Source: Permianibacter sp046297695
GTDB lineage: Bacteria; Pseudomonadota; Gammaproteobacteria; Enterobacterales; Permianibacteraceae
DNA length: 64,000 bases
Reading direction: 5' to 3'
NCBI GenBank assembly: GCA_046297695.1
Contig: JBKBHF010000006.1
Span: forward strand, 1-64,000
Below are positions 41,437 to 49,666 of this stretch, piece after piece (position 1 is the first letter of the stretch; every line of letters starts with the position of its first letter). A program made the translations under genes and the position numbers. The notes beneath the pieces are model-generated. The model had not been told where the DNA came from. It was given only the letters and a program-made list of their open reading frames with translations, and did no database searches.

Positions 41437-43581
41437 TTACTCCACTTTCAACCGCAGATTGCTACGCAGGAAGGTATCCAGTGGCGCCGATGGCGCCGTC
41501 AATGCGCCACCAAAATAGTGGGCACCGGCGCTTTCGTGCAGATACACCAGCGCTTCCAGATTCACGGCTTGCTCCGGGCTGTGACCAGAATCCGGGTCGA
41601 TCAACAGCGTGACGGCTTTGCGCAGGCGCTTGGCTTCGCCGGCGTAGTGATTCAGACTTTTGACCGGTACTCGATCATCCTGAGCGCCGGCCCAGAGATA
41701 GATTGGCGTCTGCAGTGTGTCGAGCATGGCCAGTGGCGATTCCCGGCGCATCTTTTCTCGCAGTTTCTGGTCATCGAAACGCAAACCATGGTGACTCAGG
41801 TAGATGTCGCCGGGCGGGCTGTCGGGTGGTAAGCCACTGCCGCCAGTGTCGACGATCTCCTGCATCACCCAGTTGAAATCGACCGGTGCGGCGGTGGCGA
41901 CGGCGTAGCGAAACCGATCGGGATAGTGGCTGACGGCCAGCAAGCTGGCATAACCGCCAAAGGAGTGGCCGGAGACCGCTTGCTTGCGCCGGTCACCGAC
42001 GCCATTCGCCAGCAGGAAATCCATGCCATCGATGATGTCGTTGAGCACGCCAGCATTGCCGAAATCGCCGTTCGGGGCGAATAGATGTTGCCTGCCAAAT
42101 CCGGTCGAGGCGCGGAAGTTCGGCGTGAACACGGCATAGCCGCGGTTGACCAACAGCTGCACGATGGCGCTGTACTGATCACGGTCGCGATTGAACGGAC
42201 CGCCATGAATATGGGCAATCAGTGGCACGGTCGCCGGGTTCACACCGCGCGGCAAGTAAGCATAGCCATGCACTAATAAGCCATCGCGGCTGCGATAGTG
42301 CAGCGGCACAGCCGGTGAAAGTTGTTCCGGGGCAAATGGCCGATACTGCTGCTGCGCTTCCGTAAACAGCGCTTGCAGTGATCCGCTCGCCGGCAGGTAC
42401 AGGAAATAGCGATCCAGCTCCCATTGCGCATGTTTGGCCTGCACCAGCCAGCGACTGTCATCGGCACTGGCGCTCAGCGTCAGGCTGGCGTCCGGCAATT
42501 GCTGTTGCAGCGTCTTCAGCAATTGGCTGTGCGCGGCGTCGCGGCCATACCAATGCCGCCGGTTTGGGTGATAGGCAATGCCGAGCCAGTCATTGCGCTG
42601 TGGCTGCCACAGCACACTGGCGACATCGGCCAGTTGCATTGGATCGCTGTGCTCGGTGCGCCATTGACCCGTTTTCGATTGATCCGGCTGCCAGCGCTTC
42701 AAGGCGCTGCGGTCTTCGCCATGATGGCTCAGCACCCAAAGTGCGTTCCTCTTTTCGTCATGGCCAAGCAGGCTGCATTGTTCAGCGCCAGTGCACCGCA
42801 GGATCTCTGTGCCGTCGCTGGCAGCTGCGTTGGTGACCAACCTGTTTGGATTTGGACGGTACCGCCGCACCGAGGTGTCATAGCGCGGGCCGTCGTAAAC
42901 CGTGGCGTAAGCGAGCGAACCGTCGCGGTTCAGCAGCACACCACGCAGTGGCTGGCTGGCGCTCAGCAGCAGTTCGCTCTTGCCGTCTGCATCGACACGC
43001 AAGGCCCGGTGCTGCCACGCACCGTGCACGGCAATTTTTTCCCGCAACAAGACGTACTGCGGGGCGGCAGCGTCAACACCCCACCAGCGTTGTTCGCGCT
43101 TGCTGTCCCATTTCAGCAAGCGTTTGACGCGCCTCTCGTTGAGGTTGTAGCGGGCGAGGCCATCGTTGTCGGCAAGCCACAGCGCCTGACCGGCATCGGC
43201 CCACTCGACGTTCAGTTGCCGAATATCGGCCAACAAGCGTGTCGTGTTACCGGTCTGCAGATCCTGCAGCATCAGATCGGTTTGTTGTGGCTTGCGTTGG
43301 CGATAGACGAGCTGGCGGCCGTCTGGTGACAGCTTGACGTCGCTGATCGGCGGTAGCCGCAGAAAATCTTCGCGAGCCAGTGTTGGCGGCTTGCTGGCGG
43401 TTGTAGTGCTATGGATCGCGGCGCTGTCGATGGCGGCGCGCAGATCGTCGATGGTTGTTTGAACCGGATCGGGCGCGGTGGCTTGGCTTAATGGCGTAAT
43501 GCTGATGAGCAGCGCGGTGAGCAGAACGTGCAGTATTGCTTGCGGTGGCTGACGTGAATGCGTGCTGAGTATGGCGGGCAT
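41437..43581 (-). CDS. S9-family prolyl oligopeptidase-type peptidase, exported
   Basis: A 714-residue serine peptidase with an N-terminal signal-like helix (AILHVLLTALLISITPLSQATA). A beta-propeller of about 340 residues (SDVKLSPDGRQLVYRQRK, YATVYDGPRYD) is followed by the catalytic alpha/beta domain from about 430. The nucleophile is S540 in GHSFGGYASL, the Asp is in AGAQDDRVPV and the His in DPDSGHSPEQ, so the triad is complete. It resembles acylaminoacyl-peptidase/DPP-like members. Likely periplasmic, clearing oligopeptides. Upstream lies a palindromic repeat and then the ABC operon. Confidence 0.92.
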   Translation of the reverse strand: MPAILSTHSRQPPQAILHVLLTALLISITPLSQATAPDPVQTTIDDLRAAIDSAAIHSTTTASKPPTLAREDFLRLPPISDVKLSPDGRQLVYRQRKPQQTDLMLQDLQTGNTTRLLADIRQLNVEWADAGQALWLADNDGLARYNLNERRVKRLLKWDSKREQRWWGVDAAAPQYVLLREKIAVHGAWQHRALRVDADGKSELLLSASQPLRGVLLNRDGSLAYATVYDGPRYDTSVRRYRPNPNRLVTNAAASDGTEILRCTGAEQCSLLGHDEKRNALWVLSHHGEDRSALKRWQPDQSKTGQWRTEHSDPMQLADVASVLWQPQRNDWLGIAYHPNRRHWYGRDAAHSQLLKTLQQQLPDASLTLSASADDSRWLVQAKHAQWELDRYFLYLPASGSLQALFTEAQQQYRPFAPEQLSPAVPLHYRSRDGLLVHGYAYLPRGVNPATVPLIAHIHGGPFNRDRDQYSAIVQLLVNRGYAVFTPNFRASTGFGRQHLFAPNGDFGNAGVLNDIIDGMDFLLANGVGDRRKQAVSGHSFGGYASLLAVSHYPDRFRYAVATAAPVDFNWVMQEIVDTGGSGLPPDSPPGDIYLSHHGLRFDDQKLREKMRRESPLAMLDTLQTPIYLWAGAQDDRVPVKSLNHYAGEAKRLRKAVTLLIDPDSGHSPEQAVNLEALVYLHESAGAHYFGGALTAPSAPLDTFLRSNLRLKVE

Positions 43582-43640
43582 GATGGGATCCGAGAAAGTG
43601 TGGGCGAGCGTGGCGAAGATCCGTTCGGCTGGCGGGTTTC

Positions 43641-43680
43641 CCCCTCACCCCTGGCCCCTCTCCCTCCGGGGGAGAGGGGA
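43641..43680. repeat. Dispersed palindromic repeat copy
   Basis: CCCCTCTCCC (43655-43664) pairs perfectly with GGGAGAGGGG (43670-43679), preceded by CCCCTCACCCCTGG. Same family as the other G/C-rich palindromes in the window. It lies between the S9 peptidase and the ABC permease gene. Confidence 0.65.
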
Positions 43681-43747
43681 ATTGTGCGGTGAGAGTGCGT
43701 GCTGGGGATTTTTATGGCGTTCGACTGCTGGCCATTGAAACGTTGTT

Positions 43748-45571
43748 TCAGCTGCGCTGTGCGCGCGGCTCCAGCAGCATCAGACTGAACAGTGCCGGCA
43801 GGCCGAGCAGGGCGCAGCTGGCGAGCCAGAGACTGCGACGGCTGGTCGGCAAGGCGCGACCACGCAACCACCACAGGCCGAGCACGAACGACAGCAACAT
43901 CAACGTCGCCGCGACCGGATAGAACACTGGCGCGTTCGGCAGCACATCCGGCTTCAATGGCCAGCTCAGGCCTTTGTCGAGTGCGCTGTCCGGCCATTCG
44001 GCGAGCAGGTGCAGTGGCGGCGAAAACCACCAGTCGATTGAATACAGCAGCGGATAATCGCGATTGATTGCACGCTCGTTGACCAGCGCAATCTTGCCGT
44101 CGTCATCGATGTAGCTCACTTGCTGCCACGGTTCGGCCAAGTGGTTGAACTGATTGAAACCGATTTGCCGATAACCTTCGCCCCACAGCATCGACACCAG
44201 CCAGCCGTCCATCAATTCGGCGATGTCGACAAACTCCAGGCCATCGACGCTGCGCGGCAACGGCAGCTGCCAATCCAGCAGCGGCGGTGCAAAGGCCGAC
44301 GTTGCTTCGCGATCGGCGCGGTAGGCCAGCAGCCGCTGATTGGTCAGTACCAGCAGCCGGTTGAACTCGCGCCGCGGCACATCGACAAACCATTCGCCGA
44401 CGTTGAGGCGGAACAGTTCGTGCTGACGATGGGCTTCTTCATCGATGGCATACAAGGCCGAGCGGGTCATCAGATAGCCTTCGTGACTGGCGAGCGGCAC
44501 TTCGCTGAACGGGGTCGGATCACCGGCGCCGTTGACGCCCCACCAGCCATGGTCGGCACCGCTCTCCGGATGGCGACCGTGAAACAGCATCTGGTCGTGA
44601 CTGAAAGTCCACATGATCTTGTGGGTTTCGTCATACCAGCGGCTTGGCACATTCAGGTTGCTGAGCTGATGGCGAATCGGATAGCGCAATACATACGGGC
44701 CGATGCGCGCTGGTTCCATCAGCGGCAATTGTTCGCGCCATGATTCGGCGCGTTCATCGCGGCTGCCGGTCAGCGCCAAGACCATGGCTTTTTTCGGTTC
44801 AGTGCGCAGGCTTTCGATAACGCCACCTTTCGGCGGGTATTCGGTGTTCAGCGGGTCAGTGCCGACCATGATGCTGCCAGTGACAAACAGGAATGCGCCG
44901 ACTTCAAATACCACCAGAAACAAACCGAGTTGCAGCGGCAGTGCGGTCAGCAGCAGCGTGATATTGCCTTGCACCGGTGCATCGCGGTTGGCGCGAAAAC
45001 TTTTCAGCGTGATCCAGCTCAGCCAAGCCAGCGCCAATGATACTGGCAACAGCAACCACCAGACCGAGACCAGATGCATGCTGAGCAGAATCGGCGCGGC
45101 CAGCACCGCGATGGCGGCTTTGTGCCGGCTGACGCAGGCATGGGCACCGGCGAGCCAGGCCATCATGGCGAATGCGAGCAGATGCACCAGCATCAGGTAG
45201 TGACGGACATCGACCACTTTGTTGGTGAACAGATCGGTGCCCAGCACCAGGATGAGTTGCGGCAGCAACATGGTCAGCGCCAGCAGGGTCAGTGCCGACA
45301 GCGCCAGTGCGCCGAAAATCTGGCTGGTCGGCAACGGCCGGTGCATCAGCCACAGCCATTGGCTTGGTTTGCGGTAACTGCCGACTTGCACCAGCGCCAA
45401 CGCCAGCCCGACCAGCAGATAGAAGCCGAAGAACGGCACACTCTCGAAGTAGGCTTGCTGCAGCAGATCGTTCATCCGGTTCAGAAACAGCAGCAACAAT
45501 AGATGCACGACACCGGCGATCAGTGCGGTATAGCGGAACCGGCGCAGCTCGGAGAAAAGCAAATCCTTCAT
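43748..45571 (-). CDS. ABC transporter permease-like protein with large extracytoplasmic domain
   Basis: A 607-residue membrane protein. About six helices occupy residues 1-240 (YTALIAGVVHLLLLLFL, FGFYLLVGLALALVQVG, through LGLFLVVFEVGAFLFVTGSIM). A soluble domain of about 310 residues follows, with repeat-like WFVDVPRREFNRLLVLTNQR and GWLVSMLWGEGYRQIG phrases suggestive of a beta-propeller. Two helices end the protein (FYPVAATLMLLSFVLGLWWL, WLASCALLGLPALFSLMLL). This fits ABC-2-like permeases of the YtrA-controlled type, though the big insert is unusual. It lies 54 bases after the ATPase gene. Confidence 0.8.
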   Translation of the reverse strand: MKDLLFSELRRFRYTALIAGVVHLLLLLFLNRMNDLLQQAYFESVPFFGFYLLVGLALALVQVGSYRKPSQWLWLMHRPLPTSQIFGALALSALTLLALTMLLPQLILVLGTDLFTNKVVDVRHYLMLVHLLAFAMMAWLAGAHACVSRHKAAIAVLAAPILLSMHLVSVWWLLLPVSLALAWLSWITLKSFRANRDAPVQGNITLLLTALPLQLGLFLVVFEVGAFLFVTGSIMVGTDPLNTEYPPKGGVIESLRTEPKKAMVLALTGSRDERAESWREQLPLMEPARIGPYVLRYPIRHQLSNLNVPSRWYDETHKIMWTFSHDQMLFHGRHPESGADHGWWGVNGAGDPTPFSEVPLASHEGYLMTRSALYAIDEEAHRQHELFRLNVGEWFVDVPRREFNRLLVLTNQRLLAYRADREATSAFAPPLLDWQLPLPRSVDGLEFVDIAELMDGWLVSMLWGEGYRQIGFNQFNHLAEPWQQVSYIDDDGKIALVNERAINRDYPLLYSIDWWFSPPLHLLAEWPDSALDKGLSWPLKPDVLPNAPVFYPVAATLMLLSFVLGLWWLRGRALPTSRRSLWLASCALLGLPALFSLMLLEPRAQRS

Positions 45572-45625
45572 GATGATGACTCCGTTCGGAATGGCTGCCG
45601 AGTGGTTGCTGACAAGGGGCGTTTA

Positions 45626-46582
45626 TCAAACCGGCGTGGCATGATTGCGGGCCAGAAAGGCATTGACGGCGCGATCGAGGCTGACGCTGCCGCGGTAATG
45701 GCGGCGGGCACCGTGAGCGTCGAGCAGCGCGCCAAATTCATCGCCCTGATCGAGCACCAGAAAATGAAACAAGCCATCGATGCGCTGCACCTGCAGCACA
45801 CCGGGTAAGCTCTCAGCTCCCGGTGCAACAAACGGATACTCGGCCACCCACAGCGAAACGCGCTCGCAAAAGGCATCGGGTGCGGACATGTGCTTCAGTT
45901 CGCCGCGCTCCAGAATGATCAGGTTGTCGGCCAGCCGTTCGATCTCTTCCATCTGGTGCGAGCAATAAATGATGGTGCAGTCACTGCTGTCGACCGAGAA
46001 CAGCACCGCTTCGAGAAACGCGCGTTTGGCGACCACATCCAGGCCGAGTGTCGGTTCATCAAGGATCAACAGCTCCGGGCATTGCGCCAGCGCCATCGCC
46101 AGATTGACACCGGCGCGTTCACCGCGTGACAGCTCGCGCACGCGCTGTTCCGGCAGCACATGAAAGTGACCGACAATGCTGCGGTAGCGCGCTTCATCCC
46201 AACGCGGATACAGCCGGCGCTGCATCGCCACCACTTCCTCGACGCGCAGCCAGTTTGGCAAGCTGTGCTCTTCATTGACGAAGCCGATGCGACCGCGATC
46301 GTGATGGCTCAGGGCATTGCAGTCGCGGCCAAGAATGCGCGCCGTGCCGGAGGTCGGTGACTGAAAGCCGAGCAGAATCCGGAACAGCGAGGATTTGCCG
46401 GCGCCGTTGGCGCCGACAATGGCGTGAATGCGGCCGCGCGGAATGCGCAAGCTAAGGGCATTGAGCGCGCGCTTGCGGCCGTAACTCAGCGTCAGCACAT
46501 CGGTTTCGATGACGCAATCCGCTGTCGCCGGTTGCGGCGGTGGCGTGTGGTTGTCGATGATCTGCAATTGCGGAACGGACAT
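45626..46582 (-). CDS. ABC transporter ATP-binding protein (YtrB/ABC-2 type)
   Basis: A 318-residue ATPase. Walker A GANGAGKS is at residues 57-64, the signature is LSRGERAGVNLAMAL (R in place of the usual second Gly-like position), Walker B is LLILDEPTLGLD and the switch His lies in IYCSHQMEEIERL. The C-terminal 80 residues extend beyond the nucleotide domain, as in many ABC-2 exporters. The start at 46582 has AAAGGAT upstream. It is between the GntR regulator and the permease, forming a regulator-ATPase-permease operon. Confidence 0.92.
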   Translation of the reverse strand: MSVPQLQIIDNHTPPPQPATADCVIETDVLTLSYGRKRALNALSLRIPRGRIHAIVGANGAGKSSLFRILLGFQSPTSGTARILGRDCNALSHHDRGRIGFVNEEHSLPNWLRVEEVVAMQRRLYPRWDEARYRSIVGHFHVLPEQRVRELSRGERAGVNLAMALAQCPELLILDEPTLGLDVVAKRAFLEAVLFSVDSSDCTIIYCSHQMEEIERLADNLIILERGELKHMSAPDAFCERVSLWVAEYPFVAPGAESLPGVLQVQRIDGLFHFLVLDQGDEFGALLDAHGARRHYRGSVSLDRAVNAFLARNHATPV

Positions 46583-46629
46583 GACGAATCCTTTCTCAGT
46601 GAGATGACTGATTGGCCAGCGTGAACGGG

Positions 46630-47040
46630 TCAAGCGCTGCGCCGTTTCAAACAGGGCTCAAGCGCCGTCTCGACTTGGCGCAGCACGTCGTCGAGCGGAT
46701 AACCGAGCCCGACCACGTCGGCCGTGAAGCGATCAATCGCCAGACCGAGCCGACGCTCGCGTTCGGCGTCGGATAGCCGCTGCCGTTGCGGGGCGACAAA
46801 CAAACCGAGGCCTGGGCGCGCATCGAGCCAGCCTTCGCTGGTCAGCTCGCTGTAGGCCTTGGCGACCGTGTTCGGGTTGATGGTCAACTGCTGGGCGAGA
46901 CCACGGACGCTCGGCAGCTGGTCGCCGACCGCCAGCTCGCCGCTGGCGATCAGCCGGCGAATGCCATCGGTCAGTTGTTTGTTGATTGGGCGCGGATCAG
47001 CCGCGCTGAGCTGCAGCATCAAGGGAACGGTGCGGGACAT
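46630..47040 (-). CDS. GntR-family regulator, YtrA subfamily
   Basis: A 136-residue repressor. The winged helix reads PINKQLTDGIRRLIASGELAVGDQLPSVRGLAQQLTINPNTVAKAYSELTSEGWL, the standard GntR N-domain. It has only a short helical C-terminal part (about 45 residues), which defines the YtrA subfamily usually found with ABC transporters. The start at 47040 has AAGGA upstream; an open extension to 47193 is rejected. First gene of the ABC operon. Confidence 0.93.
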   Translation of the reverse strand: MSRTVPLMLQLSAADPRPINKQLTDGIRRLIASGELAVGDQLPSVRGLAQQLTINPNTVAKAYSELTSEGWLDARPGLGLFVAPQRQRLSDAERERRLGLAIDRFTADVVGLGYPLDDVLRQVETALEPCLKRRSA

Positions 47041-47052
47041 GCTTTGTCCTTG

Positions 47053-47075
47053 CTGTATTATGTGTGGTAGTACAG
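47053..47075. promoter_or_regulatory. YtrA-type operator palindrome
   Basis: CTGTATTA (47053-47060) and TAGTACAG (47068-47075) are inverted with one mismatch and a 7-base centre. The site lies 13 bases upstream of the GntR start in an AT-richer stretch. YtrA repressors bind such GTA-containing palindromes, so autoregulation of the operon is likely. Confidence 0.65.
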
Positions 47076-47297
47076 TATTCAGGCGTTCCGTCCCTGTCAA
47101 GCCTCGGCGGCGGGGTGACGGGGCCGCGACCACGTGGCGGTCATGGCTGAAGCAGCGGGGTATTTGCGATGAACCGAGCCCCCGCTGCGACAAGGCCGCG
47201 ACCGTTGCTTGGCGGCGTCCTTACACTGGCGCTCATCACGGACAGGACCAACGGGACGAACAGATGTCAGGCGTGAAATCGTTATTGGGCGGGATGT

Positions 47298-47723
47298 TTG
47301 TTGTGGCTGGCGTTGATGGCGCCGGCATTTTCCGGCGCGTCCGCAAACGATGAGGCGTTACTGCGAGAGCTCAAGCAGGTCTTGTGGCCAAAGGCGTATC
47401 GCGAACAAGACGTGGCGTTGCTGGATCGGATACTGGCCGACAGTTTTCAGATGATCGATGGCGATGGTTCGTGGTCGGACAAAGCGAGCGAACTGAAGTG
47501 GGGGGCGGCCAACAAACTGAGCCACGACACGTTTCGCTATGAAATCCAGCGTCTGGATATTTACAACGGCGACACCGCCATCATTGCCGGCAAAGGCGTG
47601 ATGACAGGCAAGGATGCAAAAGGCGCGTACGAAGCGGAGTATCAATCCAGCAATGTGCTGGTTAAGCAAGACGGCCAATGGCGGGCCGTGGCGTCACACG
47701 TGTCGGGTTACAAACGGAAGTAA
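47298..47723 (+). CDS. Exported NTF2-like (SnoaL/DUF4440) protein
   Basis: A 141-residue protein with NTF2-like fold signs: LLRELKQVLWPKAYREQDVALLDRILADSFQMIDGDGS, IYNGDTAIIAGKGVM and QDGQWRAVASHVSG. The N-terminal hydrophobic part (LWLALMAPAFSGASA) looks like a signal peptide but lacks a proper Met start in this frame; TTG at 47298 or 47301 must be used. The adjacent frame offers ATG at 47264 (MSGVKSLLGGMFVV), so a one-base frameshift near 47294-47300 may have split the signal sequence. Function (ligand binding or steroid isomerase-like) is unknown. Confidence 0.68.
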   Translation: MLWLALMAPAFSGASANDEALLRELKQVLWPKAYREQDVALLDRILADSFQMIDGDGSWSDKASELKWGAANKLSHDTFRYEIQRLDIYNGDTAIIAGKGVMTGKDAKGAYEAEYQSSNVLVKQDGQWRAVASHVSGYKRK

Positions 47724-47773
47724 GCGTGACAATAAAAACGGAAGCGAACGTGAGCGCAATGGCTGCTGTGATG

Positions 47774-47807
47774 CTCACCAGCCCCACCGGATGATGGGGC
47801 TGGTGAG
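47774..47807. terminator. Convergent terminator hairpin
   Basis: Perfect 13-bp arms (47774-47786 and 47795-47807) with an 8-base loop separate the NTF2-like gene from the converging prpF. It is G/C-rich with no T-tract. Confidence 0.7.
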
Positions 47808-47816
47808 TCAAGCGGT

Positions 47817-49013
47817 TTAGCAATAGTTCGCTAACGCCGGGACACGTACACTGCCTTCCATGAGTACCCGCGCACTGCGGCTCATGATGGCCTTGCGAAC
47901 CACCCACTGGCCGTTCACTTGTTCGGCTTGGGCGCCCACGCGCAAGGTGCCAGACGGATGACCGAAGCGCACCGCTTCGCGCGCACCGCCACCGGCAGCC
48001 TGATTGACCAGTGTGCCCGGAATTGCCGCGGCGGTGCCGATGGCGACGGCGGCAGTACCCATCATTGCGTGGTGCAACTTGCCCATGGAGAGCGCGCGCA
48101 CGCAGAGATCGATGTCGGTTTTCGCGATCAGCTTGCCGCTTGAAGCTTTGTAATCAGTGGCCGGCGCGACGAAGGCGATTTTCGGCGTGTGCTGACGCTT
48201 GCCGGCTTCCGAAACGTCCTTGATGAGGCCCATCTTGACCGCGCCATGGGCGCGCAGCGTTTCGAACATCGCGAGCGCTTTGCTGTCGCTGTTGATCGCG
48301 TCCTGCAGTTCGGTGCCGGTGTAACCGATGTCCCTGGCATTGACGAAGATGGTCGGAATACCGGCGTTGATCATCGTCGCCTTCAAGGTGCCGATGCCGG
48401 GCACGTCGAGATCGTCGACCAAATTGCCGGTCGGGAACATCGAACCGCCGGCGTCGCCTTCGCTTTCATCGGCGGGGTCGATAAATTCGAGCACGATCTC
48501 GGCGGCCGGAAAGGTCACACCGTCGAGTTCAAAGTCGCCGATCTCTTGCACTTCACCGTTCTGGATCGGCACGTGCACGATGATGGTCTTGCCGATATTC
48601 GCCTGCCAGACTTTGACCGCGAACATGCCATCACGCGGCAGTCGTGATGGGTCAATAAAGCCATTGGCAATCGCAAACGGACCGACTGCGGTGCTCAGGT
48701 TGCCGCAATTGCCGCTCCAATCGACAAAGGCCTGATCGATCGCGATCTGGCCATACAGGTAGTCGACATCGTGATCGGGTTTGCTGCTCTTGCTGATGAT
48801 CACGCACTTGCTGGTAGATGACGTCGCGCCGCCCATGCCGTCGGTGTGCTTGCCGTACGGATCCGGGCTGCCGATCACGCGCATCAGCAAGGCATCGCGG
48901 GCCGGGCCGGGCACTTGCGCGGCTTTCGGCAAATCCTGTAGCCGGAAAAACACGCCTTTGCTGGTGCCACCACGCATATACATGGCGGGGATTTTGATTT
49001 GTGCTTGGGTCAT
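47817..49013 (-). CDS. prpF: PrpF, AcnD-accessory isomerase of the 2-methylcitrate cycle
   Basis: A 398-residue protein of the DAP-epimerase-like PrpF family, which works with AcnD to give 2-methyl-cis-aconitate in the form needed by the cycle. It begins IKIPAMYMRGGTSKGVFFRLQDLP, has VDWSGNCGNLSTAVGPFAI (Cys active-site type block), and ends with MGKLHHAMMGTAAVAIGTAAAIPGT and GGAREAVRFGHPSG. The start at 49013 has AGGAC upstream. Its ATG overlaps the DUF559 stop (ATGA). The order acnD-(DUF559)-prpF is interrupted relative to the usual prpC-acnD-prpF. Confidence 0.95.
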   Translation of the reverse strand: MTQAQIKIPAMYMRGGTSKGVFFRLQDLPKAAQVPGPARDALLMRVIGSPDPYGKHTDGMGGATSSTSKCVIISKSSKPDHDVDYLYGQIAIDQAFVDWSGNCGNLSTAVGPFAIANGFIDPSRLPRDGMFAVKVWQANIGKTIIVHVPIQNGEVQEIGDFELDGVTFPAAEIVLEFIDPADESEGDAGGSMFPTGNLVDDLDVPGIGTLKATMINAGIPTIFVNARDIGYTGTELQDAINSDSKALAMFETLRAHGAVKMGLIKDVSEAGKRQHTPKIAFVAPATDYKASSGKLIAKTDIDLCVRALSMGKLHHAMMGTAAVAIGTAAAIPGTLVNQAAGGGAREAVRFGHPSGTLRVGAQAEQVNGQWVVRKAIMSRSARVLMEGSVRVPALANYC

Positions 49014-49528
49014 GGTGCTTGTCCTGTCTTCTTTTGAATTCTGCGGAGGGTTCCCCCTCTCCCCAACCCCTCTCCCACGAGGGGAGAGGGGCTCTTTCCA
49101 TTCGGTAGCCAATGTCTGGTCGACATGGTTTGCGCTGCTCTAGCTTCTGTTGGTCTGCCCGATGCCTTACGGAGCTTTATCAATCCGGCGCTGTTGTTTC
49201 GCTCCCCTCGCCCCTCGTGGGAGAGGGGGCTACTAACCGCGTCGAAAATTGCCGTCAGCACGGACTCGGTATTCTGCAAAATGTCGTTGTTCCAAAATCG
49301 CATGATTCTGAACCCCTGACTTTGCAGCCACGAATCGCGCACTTCATCGCGCGTACTATCAAGGTGCTGACTGCCGTCGGCTTCAACGATCAGTTTTGCG
49401 CCAAAGTGGACGAAATCGACCACGTACCGACCGATAGGTTGTTGCCGGCGAAATTTCTGCTCATCTAAGCGATGTGCACGCAGGTGATGCCAGAGCTTTT
49501 GTTCGGCTTCGGTCATCTGCTGACGCAA
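49010..49528 (-). CDS. DUF559 endonuclease-like domain protein between acnD and prpF
   Basis: A 172-residue protein. Residues 1-95 carry the DUF559 pattern QMTEAEQKLWHHLRAHRL, FRRQQPIGRYVVDFV and LIVEADGSQHLD, with acidic and Q/E residues of a Vsr-like PD-(D/E)xK fold. The remaining about 75 residues arise by read-through of two palindromic repeat units (SPLSHEGRGERN, SPSPLVGEGLGRGG) and are not part of the domain. The start is TTG 49528, with strong coding signal (ARKAAKAL-like) even further upstream but no ATG. Nuclease function is predicted for the family, not proven. Not a methylcitrate-cycle protein. Confidence 0.82.
   Translation of the reverse strand: MRQQMTEAEQKLWHHLRAHRLDEQKFRRQQPIGRYVVDFVHFGAKLIVEADGSQHLDSTRDEVRDSWLQSQGFRIMRFWNNDILQNTESVLTAIFDAVSSPLSHEGRGERNNSAGLIKLRKASGRPTEARAAQTMSTRHWLPNGKSPSPLVGEGLGRGGTLRRIQKKTGQAP
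49049..49093. repeat. Dispersed palindromic repeat copy inside the DUF559 reading frame
   Basis: CCCCTCTCCC and GGGGAGAGGGG arms enclose ACGA. Same family as the unit at 49605. It codes in frame for part of the DUF559 tail. Confidence 0.7.
49199..49231. repeat. Dispersed palindromic repeat copy (partial)
   Basis: The segment GCTCCCCTCGCCCCTCGTGG followed by GAGAGGGGG is a shorter, imperfect unit of the same family. It sits just behind the conserved DUF559 domain. Confidence 0.6.
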
Positions 49529-49604
49529 AGCCTTTGCGGCTTTTCGGGGAGTCCATTCTCCGTATCCTTAGCGCGTTGCATCCTGCGAGGCGCCTCTCCT
49601 AAAA

Positions 49605-49657
49605 CCCCCTCTCCCCAACCCCTCCCCCCTCGTGGGGGAGGGGTTGGGGAGAGGGGG
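49605..49657. repeat. Perfect 53-bp palindrome (24-bp arms) behind acnD
   Basis: Arms at 49605-49628 and 49634-49657 are exact reverse complements around a 5-base loop (CTCGT). The left arm reads CCCCCTCTCCCCAACCCC then TCCCCC. It starts 9 bases after the acnD stop on the minus strand and would fold into a very stable mRNA hairpin, so it may also terminate acnD transcripts. It is the most complete copy of the dispersed family. Confidence 0.85.
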
Positions 49658-49666
49658 ATTATTAAC

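Noticed and set aside
49010..49528. DUF559 protein as part of the methylcitrate pathway
   Set aside because: The domain is nuclease-like, its tail is translated repeat DNA and it has no known role in propionate metabolism.
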